In this document: positions 1-6,307 of the stretch, piece after piece
Numbering within the stretch: the first letter of the stretch is position 1
Layout: each line of letters opens with the position of its first letter
Assembly (NCBI GenBank): GCA_021799405.1
Contig: JAJZAL010000276.1
Span: 1 to 6,504, forward strand
From: Acidobacteriota bacterium
GTDB taxonomy: Bacteria; Acidobacteriota; Terriglobia; Terriglobales; Acidobacteriaceae
Reading direction: 5' to 3'
Length of the DNA stretch: 6,504 bases
The notes under the pieces: model-generated
Databases searched by the model: none
The model's input: only the letters and a program-made list of their open reading frames with translations
What the model was told of the DNA's origin: nothing
Translations under genes and position numbers: made by a program

Positions 1-1399
1 GGTGAAGGTTACCCTGGGAGCGCTTGAGCAGCCGGGCTATGAAAACCTGGGCATCAATAAGCCCCTGCTTCACATTCGCCTGGAAGCACGAGAAGATCTG
101 CTGAAGAAGCCGGAATTTCTTCCCCGGCTGCGTTTCTACCTCGACGGGCCGCCGGAGTTGACGGGAACTCTCTTCGAGATGTTGTTCGCGAACACCACGG
201 ATGTGCTGCTTTTCGACAAGACTTCAACCAAACCTGTCTCACTGGGAATGGAGGCGCTGAAGCATGTCGGATTCGCGCCGGATGAAGATGTACTGCCAAC
301 TCCCGCGAATGGGTTGTCAGCTTATCGGCTTTTGCAGGAGTACTTCAGTTTCAAGCAGAAGTTTTTATTCTTCGACGTAGATCATCTGTGGCGCCGCAAT
401 TGTGCAGGCGCCACGACAGGGTCGTCATCCACACTGGATCTCTTCTTTGTGCTACGCGAGCCGCCTAAGCAAGAGCCGGCGATTTCCGCACGGAACTTCA
501 GGTTGGGGTGTACGCCGATCATTAATCTATTTGCAAAGACGAGCGAGCCGATACGGCTCGATCATTACCAGATGGAATACCGGCTTGTCGCGGATTATCG
601 TCGCGAAGCCACAACGGAGATCCATTCCATCACCGGCGTCTCCGCCTCTGCCAATCCGGCTGAACCCACGCGTACCTACGAACCGTTCTACTCATTTCGC
701 TACGCTGCGGAAGATCAGGTGCCCAGGGCCTTTTGGCATGCGCGGCGGGTACAAGCTGACCGCGGTGACTTGCGCGGAACAGACGTGTATCTGTCCTTCG
801 TGGATCGCCTCTTTAAGCCGGCGCTCCCATCCGATCAGACCGTGTTTGCGCATACGCTTTGTACCAATCGGTGGCTGGCGAGCCAATTGCCAGACCAGGT
901 TCCGCTCAACATAGAGGAGAGCGCGCCGGTGCTGCAGATCAACTGCGTAACGAAACCGACGAACCCGTTGTATCCGCGGCTGGATGGGCCGCCTCTCTGG
1001 CGGTTGATTTCGACACTGTCGCTCCATTCTGCGTCGTTAATGGAAAGCGCGAGAGGATTGGATGGGCTCAAGGAAATCCTCCGTCTGTTCTGCTTCAATG
1101 AGCAGGCCTATGCATGGCAGGAGATTGACGGCGTCTGTGAGATGCAGACACGCAAGATAGTACATCAGGTGGGATCTGATGCCTGGCGCGGATTCCGGCG
1201 CGGCACAGAGGTTACGTTTTCGTTTGACCCGATGCGATTTAAGGGCAGCAGCGCGCTGCTGATGGCTTTGGTACTCCGTCACTTTCTCGGTCTTTACGGT
1301 TCCATTAATACCTTTACCCAAGTGGTGGCAAAGCGTAGCGACATTTTGGGCGAATGGAAGCGGTGGGCGCCGCTCGCGAGTTGTCAGGAATTGATATGA
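1..1399 (+). CDS. tssF: T6SS baseplate subunit TssF (5'-truncated by window edge)
   Basis: TssF (VasA/ImpG family) is a cytoplasmic T6SS baseplate protein; two copies bind one TssG to form a wedge that docks the sheath and spike on TssK and the membrane complex. The frame is open from base 2 and 465 residues are visible. The family is usually about 580-620 residues, so roughly 120-150 N-terminal residues lie upstream; the GTG at base 2 is probably an internal Val. Family landmarks (visible-residue numbering): LLFD near 68-71, CTNR at 287-290, the WRLISTLSL block at 333-341, and a C-terminal GTEVTFSFD...GSSALL...FLGLYGSINTFTQ block from about 400. These resemble the conserved CTNR, WRLISHLSLN and INSFTQ blocks known from TssF. 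The stop TGA overlaps the tssG ATG (ATGA at 1396-1399), so translation is probably coupled. No frameshift or internal stop is seen. The family call is sure; the true start is outside the window. Confidence 0.95.
   Translation, partial: VKVTLGALEQPGYENLGINKPLLHIRLEAREDLLKKPEFLPRLRFYLDGPPELTGTLFEMLFANTTDVLLFDKTSTKPVSLGMEALKHVGFAPDEDVLPTPANGLSAYRLLQEYFSFKQKFLFFDVDHLWRRNCAGATTGSSSTLDLFFVLREPPKQEPAISARNFRLGCTPIINLFAKTSEPIRLDHYQMEYRLVADYRREATTEIHSITGVSASANPAEPTRTYEPFYSFRYAAEDQVPRAFWHARRVQADRGDLRGTDVYLSFVDRLFKPALPSDQTVFAHTLCTNRWLASQLPDQVPLNIEESAPVLQINCVTKPTNPLYPRLDGPPLWRLISTLSLHSASLMESARGLDGLKEILRLFCFNEQAYAWQEIDGVCEMQTRKIVHQVGSDAWRGFRRGTEVTFSFDPMRFKGSSALLMALVLRHFLGLYGSINTFTQVVAKRSDILGEWKRWAPLASCQELI
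1386..1389 (+). promoter_or_regulatory. Shine-Dalgarno of tssG
   Basis: AGGA lies inside the last codons of tssF, six bases before the ATG at 1396. Together with the ATGA overlap it favours this ATG over the in-frame ATG at 1354, which would lie 43 bases inside tssF. Confidence 0.65.
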
Positions 1400-2502
1400 G
1401 TGAAAGCGGACAAATTCCAACGAGTACTGCGACAGTAAATCCGCCTGTCGACATGCGCTGGGGATCCGGAGCTTCGGTGCGGGACAGGCTCTTCGCCGAA
1501 GGGAGCCGCTTCAACTTCTATCAGGCTGTGCGCGTCCTTACACTGCTCGATGATACCGGCAAGGAAAGAGCCTACCCGGAATTGCCGGTGCACTTTCGCG
1601 CGTCCATGAGCTTTGACTTCCCGGCGGGCGACCTTGCGGAGATGACGCTTCCGGACGGAGATGGTCTTCCGACCATGATCGTGCATTTTCTAGGTTTGGC
1701 CGGGGCACATGGGCCTTTGCCGGCAACTTATGCCGAGTCCCTGTTGCGGCCGCGGACCAGCGCGCTGCGTGATTTTCTGGATATTTTTCATCATCGCCTG
1801 ATTCTGCTGCTGTACCGCATCCATCAGATGCATCATCCCGTGTTGACTTCAGGATCGCCGGACGAGAGTCTGATGGCGCAACACCTCTATGCCATTGTCG
1901 GTCTCGGCCGGGATGATACGTCGGCGCTTCGTAAAGGGCTATCATCTGTTCCCGACCGGGCATTGCTCAACTACACGGGACTGCTGGCGCAGCACCCACA
2001 CTCAGCGAATGGATTGCAGAGACTACTGTCCGACTACTTCGGCGTTAAAGTTTCCGTGGATGAGTTTCTTGGAGGTTGGCTTGACCTGGCTGAGGATCAA
2101 TGGACCTGCATTGGCGAAGAAAGTGGGCGCAATCAGGCATTGGGCGATGGGGCGCTGCTGGGACGGCGGGTGTGGGATGAGCATGTGGGTGTGAAGATCA
2201 GCATTGGACCGATGGATCTGAAGACTTTTGAAGGTTTCTTGCCCCATCGCCCTGCCTACAGGCCGCTGTGCCAACTGACGCGTTTCTATCTGGGAAGCGA
2301 GGTTAACTTCTGGTTTCAACTATTGCTCCGTTCCGACCAGATACCCGAAGTTATTGCATCTTCCGCAGAACGTGAAGACTCGACGGTTCGCCGGGCAGAG
2401 CTCGGTCGTATTTTCTGGCTGGAGTCGGGTGGTTCTGGCAAACAGGCCGTGCGTGCTTCAGTGGCCGGCAGCGTCATGGTTGCGGGAGATTTAGAGCTAT
2501 GA
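1396..2502 (+). CDS. tssG: T6SS baseplate subunit TssG
   Basis: TssG (VasB/ImpH family) is the baseplate protein that joins two TssF copies and contacts TssK and the spike hub. The product is 368 residues, within the usual range of about 330-370. Recognisable family blocks are RFNFYQAVR at 38-46, LGLAGAHGPLP at 99-109 (family LGLTGPxGxLP), FLDIFHHRL at 127-135 (family FLDxFxHR), and GPMDL...FLPH from about 271, followed by the RFYLGSEVNFWFQLLLR segment typical of the C-terminal half. The first 20 or so residues are polar and Ser/Thr-rich and look like a disordered tail. The start at 1396 was chosen for the ATGA overlap with tssF and an AGGA six bases upstream. The stop overlaps the vgrG start by ATGA (2499-2502), so it sits in the middle of a coupled baseplate-spike operon. 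No anomaly is seen. Confidence 0.95.
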   Translation: MSESGQIPTSTATVNPPVDMRWGSGASVRDRLFAEGSRFNFYQAVRVLTLLDDTGKERAYPELPVHFRASMSFDFPAGDLAEMTLPDGDGLPTMIVHFLGLAGAHGPLPATYAESLLRPRTSALRDFLDIFHHRLILLLYRIHQMHHPVLTSGSPDESLMAQHLYAIVGLGRDDTSALRKGLSSVPDRALLNYTGLLAQHPHSANGLQRLLSDYFGVKVSVDEFLGGWLDLAEDQWTCIGEESGRNQALGDGALLGRRVWDEHVGVKISIGPMDLKTFEGFLPHRPAYRPLCQLTRFYLGSEVNFWFQLLLRSDQIPEVIASSAEREDSTVRRAELGRIFWLESGGSGKQAVRASVAGSVMVAGDLEL

Positions 2503-4364
2503 CGGAGTATATCCAGACTTCGCTGCCTGTCCGTATTACTACGCCGCTTGGGGACAACAAATTGCTGGTCCGGAGCTACCATGGCGAGGAAGGTATCTCC
2601 GAGCTATTCCGTTACGATCTGGAGCTGTACTCCACCGATCCGGAACTCGACTTTTCCAAGATTGTTGGACAGGCTGTTTCGCTGCAGATTGAACTCTCAA
2701 TCGGGGATTTTCAATATGTGAACGGGATTGTGGCGCGCTTTACCCAGGGAGGACGGGACGACCTGTTTACGACTTATTTTGCGGAACTGAGGCCCTGGTT
2801 CTGGATGCTAACGATGTGCGCGGACTGTCGGATATTCCAGAACAAGACCAGTCTGGAAATCGTGAAGCAGATCTTTCAGGACCAGGGATTCAGCGATTTC
2901 TCCGATAAGACGACCGCGACACTTACTCCTCGCGAGTATTGCGTGCAATACCGTGAGACAGCATTTGCATTTGTCAGCAGGTTGCTGGAGGAAGAGGGCA
3001 TTGCATACTACTTCCAGCATGACGCATCGAAGCACACGTTGGTACTGGTAGACGATAGCAATTCCTGGGGGACCTGCCCTGGGCTGACATCCGCGCGTTT
3101 CGTGGGCGGAGAGCCGAAGTACGATGCAGACGACATGGTTTTGGATTGCATGCTCGACCAATCCGTCACATCGGATGAATACAAGGCCGACGATTATAAC
3201 TTCACCATTCCGTCCACCCAGTTACTGGCGACGGCGAGCGGTAGTGAAACAGCTCGTTCCATCTATGACTATCCCGGCATCTACGCCACGCAAAGCGATG
3301 GGGAGAAGATCGTGAGCCGGCGACTGGCAATGCTTCAGACTGAGGCGAAGATTCTGCGCGGCTCCACACAATGCCGCTCATTTCACGCGGGCTCCAAATT
3401 CACATTGGCTAATCATTTCCGTTCCGATCTGAATGCCGGCTATGTGCTGCGTAATTTGTCCATCCACGGCACGCAGGACGTGTACCGAAATTCGTTTGCG
3501 GCATTTCCCGCGGGCACGATTTTTCGCCCACCGATAAAGACACCCCGTCCTGCCATCGCCGGCACTCAGACTGCGACAGTAGTGGGCAAATCCGGCGAGG
3601 AGATATGGACCGATGCTTACGGACGGGTTGTGGTGCAGTTCCATTGGGATCAACTTGGGCAAAGCGACGAGAAGAGTTCCTGCTGGGTGCGGGTGGCACA
3701 GGGTTGGGCGGGGAATCTGTGGGGCAGCATCTTCATTCCGCGCATCGGGCAAGAGGTAGTGGTGAGCTTTCTCGAAGGTAACCCCGATCGACCCTTGATT
3801 ACCGGCTGTGTGTACAACGCTCAGCAGCAAGTGCCCTATACATTGCCGGACGAGCAGACGAAGAGCACGATTAAAACCAACTCTTCGACAGGGGGCTCTG
3901 GATTCAACGAAATTCGGTTGGAAGACAAGGCGGGATCCGAAGAGCTTTTTATGCAGGCTCAGAAAGACATGACCGTGATGGTTCTGAATAACGAGACCTT
4001 TACGGTGAAGGGAACTCGCACGTTGGATGTGACTGGGAATGAGACACACACGAACAAGGCGGATTACAGTTCGACAGTTTCAGGCAACTTCACCCTGAAG
4101 GTGGATGGAAACCTCACGATTGAGGCGGGAGGTTCGGTGAGTATCAAATCCGGGACTGACTTTAAGAACACAGCTGGAACATCACTCACGAATAAGTCGG
4201 GGACGGATTTAACGAACGATGCCGGAACTTCCCTGACGAACAAGGCCGCGACGGACATGACAAATGATGCGGGAGTCAGTCTTACCAACAAAGCGGCGGC
4301 CTCGCAAACGGTAGACGGGGGCGGCATGTTGACGGTTAAAGGCGGGATGGTAAAGATCAACTGA
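2499..4364 (+). CDS. vgrG: T6SS spike protein VgrG (TssI)
   Basis: VgrG trimers form the T6SS spike, equivalent to fused phage T4 gp27 and gp5, seated on the Hcp tube and expelled into target cells. The product is 621 residues. The gp27-like hub (Phage_GPD type) covers about 20-350 and holds the diagnostic block from 150 (QYRETAFAFVSRLLEEEGIA, then YYF). The gp5-like OB fold covers about 355-440 (DAYGRVVVQFHWD, WGSIFIPRIGQEVVVSFLEG, DRPLITGCVYN). A linker with GFNEIRLEDKAG near 468-479 leads to a C-terminal octad-repeat beta-helix needle (498-621). The protein ends at the needle tip, so there is no C-terminal effector domain and it looks like a structural VgrG rather than an 'evolved' one. 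The ATG overlaps the tssG stop (ATGA); GGGAG at 2484-2488 is a plausible Shine-Dalgarno with a 10-base spacing. The PAAR-like gene follows after 63 bases and probably encodes its tip. Confidence 0.97.
   Translation: MTEYIQTSLPVRITTPLGDNKLLVRSYHGEEGISELFRYDLELYSTDPELDFSKIVGQAVSLQIELSIGDFQYVNGIVARFTQGGRDDLFTTYFAELRPWFWMLTMCADCRIFQNKTSLEIVKQIFQDQGFSDFSDKTTATLTPREYCVQYRETAFAFVSRLLEEEGIAYYFQHDASKHTLVLVDDSNSWGTCPGLTSARFVGGEPKYDADDMVLDCMLDQSVTSDEYKADDYNFTIPSTQLLATASGSETARSIYDYPGIYATQSDGEKIVSRRLAMLQTEAKILRGSTQCRSFHAGSKFTLANHFRSDLNAGYVLRNLSIHGTQDVYRNSFAAFPAGTIFRPPIKTPRPAIAGTQTATVVGKSGEEIWTDAYGRVVVQFHWDQLGQSDEKSSCWVRVAQGWAGNLWGSIFIPRIGQEVVVSFLEGNPDRPLITGCVYNAQQQVPYTLPDEQTKSTIKTNSSTGGSGFNEIRLEDKAGSEELFMQAQKDMTVMVLNNETFTVKGTRTLDVTGNETHTNKADYSSTVSGNFTLKVDGNLTIEAGGSVSIKSGTDFKNTAGTSLTNKSGTDLTNDAGTSLTNKAATDMTNDAGVSLTNKAAASQTVDGGGMLTVKGGMVKIN
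3990..4361 (+). repeat. 24-base / 8-residue repeats encoding the VgrG beta-helix needle
   Basis: VgrG residues 498-621 divide without any gap into 15 octads plus four residues. The first octads are NETFTVKG, TRTLDVTG, NETHTNKA, DYSSTVSG and NFTLKVDG; the last are SLTNKAAA, SQTVDGGG, MLTVKGGM and VKIN. Several early units carry the VxG element of the VxGxxxxx octad known from T4 gp5. The central units (4158-4295) alternate between DLTNDAGT-like and SLTNKAGT-like octads, giving a 16-residue superperiod. The 24-base units differ mainly at synonymous third positions, for example gga-aca-tca-ctc-acg-aat-aag against gga-act-tcc-ctg-acg-aac-aag, which points to conserved protein structure rather than recent DNA duplication. 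Confidence 0.85.
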
Positions 4365-4427
4365 CTTGGGCATTTTATGCATGGAGATCCGAGCTTCGCC
4401 GCGAGGATCGCAGAAAGGAGCAACAGG
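4365..4427 (+). other. vgrG-PAAR spacer
   Basis: This is the only non-overlapping junction in the + strand operon. It contains an in-frame ATG at 4377 with no Shine-Dalgarno, and the strong ribosome site of the PAAR-like gene at 4414-4420. No hairpin followed by a T-run and no convincing promoter is seen, so read-through from vgrG is expected. Confidence 0.6.
4414..4420 (+). promoter_or_regulatory. Strong Shine-Dalgarno that sets the PAAR-like start
   Basis: AAAGGAG sits seven bases before the ATG at 4428, the best ribosome site in the window. It argues for starting at 4428 rather than at the upstream in-frame ATG at 4377. Independent, strong initiation may raise output of the tip protein relative to the coupled genes. 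Confidence 0.8.
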
Positions 4428-4814
4428 ATGGGCATGCAGGTTTGTATGGGGGCTACCATGATGTGCAGCTTCGGCGTGGCTCCCTCGACGCTTGTGGTGC
4501 TGCCAGAGAATCGCACGCTGACCGGAACGCCAGCCGCCACAATTATGGACAATAAACCAATTGTGAATATTCCGCCGTTCGGGATGTGTTCTTCATTGGC
4601 CAACCCAACAGTGGCTTCGGCGACAGCAGCGGCGCTCGGCGTTTTAACGCCGATGCCCTGTGTGCCGGTGACCGCGGCGCCCTGGGTGCCGGGGTCGCCA
4701 ACGGTGCTGATTGGAAATATGCCCGCGTTGAACTCCGATTCAAAACTGATGTGCAACTGGGGCGGAGTGATCCAGATTAGTGTTCCAGGCCAGACTACGG
4801 TGCAAATTCCATGA
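4428..4814 (+). CDS. PAAR-like spike-tip protein, DUF4280 family
   Basis: The 128-residue product resembles the DUF4280 PAAR-like family, thought to cap the VgrG needle as a sharp tip or adaptor for effectors. Visible blocks are MGMQVCMGATMMCSFG (1-16), APSTLVVLPENR (18-29), IMDNKPIVNIPPFGMCSSLANP (39-60, quoted in parts: IMDNKPIVNI and FGMCSSLANP), the LTPMPCVPVTAAPWVPGSPT block (73-92), and a C-terminal KLMCNWGGVIQISVPGQ. Five cysteines (6, 13, 54, 78, 109) and no histidine occur, so any metal site cannot be the His-rich one of classical PAAR proteins. There is no added toxin domain. The start at 4428 was chosen for AAAGGAG seven bases upstream; starting at 4377 would add 17 residues that do not look like the family N-terminus. 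It follows vgrG directly and its stop overlaps the next ATG (ATGA, 4811-4814). The family assignment is from recognised motifs, not a search. Confidence 0.88.
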   Translation: MGMQVCMGATMMCSFGVAPSTLVVLPENRTLTGTPAATIMDNKPIVNIPPFGMCSSLANPTVASATAAALGVLTPMPCVPVTAAPWVPGSPTVLIGNMPALNSDSKLMCNWGGVIQISVPGQTTVQIP

Positions 4815-5587
4815 GCAAACCAATGACAATTACCATCAGTCGAAAACATGCAGCGGGAGTTGTAACTTGCCTCGCCGGCGCCGCGCTATTGCTGTTTTTC
4901 GCAGGCTCGCTCACGGGCATGCTGTATTCGATGAGTCAGTTTTCTTCGGTTGAGCAGGCACAGCTTGCGTCGTCTGCCCAGCATACGAAGCCTGGGTCTT
5001 TCGCAAAGAAGGTAGCTTTAGCAAAGGGTGCGGCTCCCGTGTCCTCCGCAGGGCAACCTCCGGCAAACGCGAATGCTGCTGGTGGCGCTTCCGATACATC
5101 CGCGCCAGCGCAAACCGCGACGGCGAAACCTGCTCCCGGGGTTCCTGAGGGATTGCCGACAGCGAGCTTCAACTCCGCAGATCCAAATGGCGCTGGCTCT
5201 CTTGCGCAGGCCGCTACCTCGGCGCCCGGTGCGAGCCAGGCGTCGCAAGCTGCCTCAACGACACAGGCAACGCAAGCAGCTGAGACCGGCGGAAGCGGCA
5301 ACGCTTCAGGAGCCGGCGCAGGCGCCGATGTTGTTTCGGCATCCTATGCGATTCCGTTGGAGGTGCAGGTGGGATCTTTTCGTTTGAAGGCCCATGCTGC
5401 CGCACTGACACAATCGCTCAAGAGTTTAGGTTACAGTCCTTCTACCAGCCTCTTTACGGATGCAGAAGGGCGTGTCTGGTATGTGGTGAGATTAGGGCCG
5501 TATACCCGCTGGGACGAAGCCACTCGGATGGCCACGCAAGTCTCGCTTGCGGAAAATGTTTCGCCAATGATTGGGCCGATGCAGTGA
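4811..5587 (+). CDS. Inner-membrane-anchored SPOR-domain protein
   Basis: The 258-residue product has three parts. A short basic N-terminus (RKH at 11-13) precedes a single membrane segment at about 15-40, predicting a cytoplasmic N-terminus and a periplasmic body. A low-complexity Ala/Ser/Thr/Gln/Pro/Gly linker runs from about 43 to 176. A SPOR domain fills 178-258, with LEVQVGSF (183-190), a helix with spaced alanines, SLGYSP, then WYVVRLGPY (223-231) and the second A-rich helix. SPOR domains bind peptidoglycan strands lacking stem peptides, usually at the division septum. No lipobox precedes Cys20, so it is not a lipoprotein, and no enzyme domain is present. The ATG overlaps the PAAR-like stop; no good Shine-Dalgarno is visible, which fits translational coupling. 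An alternative ATG at 4823 has no better site. I do not know SPOR proteins as a core T6SS part; a role in wall anchoring or local wall remodelling, or immunity, is inference from position. Confidence 0.88.
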   Translation: MSKPMTITISRKHAAGVVTCLAGAALLLFFAGSLTGMLYSMSQFSSVEQAQLASSAQHTKPGSFAKKVALAKGAAPVSSAGQPPANANAAGGASDTSAPAQTATAKPAPGVPEGLPTASFNSADPNGAGSLAQAATSAPGASQASQAASTTQATQAAETGGSGNASGAGAGADVVSASYAIPLEVQVGSFRLKAHAAALTQSLKSLGYSPSTSLFTDAEGRVWYVVRLGPYTRWDEATRMATQVSLAENVSPMIGPMQ

Positions 5588-5737
5588 GGGGGCTGGAGGT
5601 GACCTGCTCAATGTTCATACGGCTACTCGGGAGGTCAATCGCGCCTGATTTTTAGGTTTAGGATGCGCTGAGTTCTGCGGCAAGACATTGTGGACACCAA
5701 GTGCAACGCCTGCAAACCTAGCGTTATTCGAGCATGT
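5588..5737. other. Convergent intergenic gap
   Basis: These 150 bases separate the stop of the SPOR gene from the stop of the oppositely oriented DUF4157 gene. No stable GC-rich stem followed by a T-run is seen on either strand; the only notable inverted pair is AGGTTT/AAACCT (5653-5658 and 5714-5719), with a loop too long to be a usual terminator. No small gene is supported. Confidence 0.5.
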
Positions 5738-6307
5738 CTAAAGGGGTGGTGCGATACTCGTTGACGCCATCCGCCCGAGTCGATCCGCTTCGGCTTCCAA
5801 CATTTGGTCCTGAACGACGGCGACTCCGCTGCCAAACGGGTTGGGAACGCGTCCGGCGCGCTGTTGCACCACATGAGCCAGTTCGTGACCGAGGAGAAAC
5901 TGGCCGTGCGGGGTATGCGGATTGTATTGCCCGGGTGCAAAGTGAATGTCGGACCCCCAGGTGAAGGCGATCGCGCCGATCGCTGAAGCTTCCGGTCCGA
6001 CGTGAATGCGCACATCTGAGAAGTTCGCACCCAGCGCGGCTTCCATCTTTGCCTGCACATCCCGGGGAAGAGGCCATCCGCCAAATTTTGGTCTGAGGTC
6101 GACCTGGAAGGCATCGACTCCCGGCCGATGATTGATCGCAGGCTTTCTTTGCACTGTACCGGGGTGGACAGCAGCAAATGAAAATGGCCTGGCCTGAAAC
6201 ATTCCCTGGACCACCCGACCGCGCGGGCCAGCCGGTTGAAGCACAGGACGCGGCGCCGCGACAGCCACGGACTGCTGTAACGGGCGATATGGTTCAGGAG
6301 CTTTCAC
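5738..6307 (-). CDS. DUF4157 putative zinc metallopeptidase
   Basis: The 189-residue product matches the DUF4157 family in residues about 78-180: PLPRDVQAKMEAALG (79-93), FSDVRIHVG (96-104), IGAIAFTWGSDIHFAPGQY (110-128), then LLGHELAHVVQQ (138-149). H141, E142 and H145 form an intact HExxH zinc site, and E171 or E173 in LEAEAD is the likely third ligand. Residues 1-77 are Pro/Ala/Arg-rich, probably unstructured, and contain VQRK at 52-55. There is no signal peptide or membrane segment. The start is a GTG at 6307 whose first bases overlap the upstream stop (GTGA, 6307-6304); an in-frame TAA at 6319-6317 rules out a longer start. AGGAG lies 12 bases upstream, a rather long spacing that fits coupling. 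The protein ends just after the conserved core, so it is a minimal form. DUF4157 domains are frequent beside extracellular contractile-injection loci and in large toxin-like proteins; its substrate here is unknown. Confidence 0.88.
   Translation of the reverse strand: MKAPEPYRPLQQSVAVAAPRPVLQPAGPRGRVVQGMFQARPFSFAAVHPGTVQRKPAINHRPGVDAFQVDLRPKFGGWPLPRDVQAKMEAALGANFSDVRIHVGPEASAIGAIAFTWGSDIHFAPGQYNPHTPHGQFLLGHELAHVVQQRAGRVPNPFGSGVAVVQDQMLEAEADRLGRMASTSIAPPL

Noticed and set aside
402..914. 170-codon + strand frame inside tssF
   Set aside because: It is Arg/Ser/Pro-rich in the manner of an out-of-frame shadow, and the tssF frame through the same bases carries conserved motifs.
3378..4049. 223-codon open frame on the - strand within vgrG
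   Set aside because: It is antisense to the conserved VgrG OB fold and needle, shows no recognisable domain and has no plausible neighbouring gene organisation.
4377..4427. Upstream ATG as start of the PAAR-like gene, adding 17 residues
   Set aside because: There is no Shine-Dalgarno before 4377, whereas AAAGGAG lies seven bases before 4428, and the family N-terminus begins at MGMQVC.
4064..4849. 261-codon open frame on the - strand opposite the vgrG end, PAAR-like gene and SPOR start
   Set aside because: It lies antisense to three well-supported genes. Its composition is the complement of the octad repeats and of the Ala/Pro-rich codons, and no family motif is visible.
5653..5719. AGGTTT/AAACCT inverted pair as a bidirectional terminator
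   Set aside because: The stem is six bases and AT-rich with a loop of 55 bases and no T-run at either end.
5635..6177. 180-codon - strand frame overlapping the DUF4157 gene
   Set aside because: The competing frame encodes the intact DUF4157 core with HExxH. This one is Ser/Arg/Trp-rich without motifs and would overlap it almost entirely.
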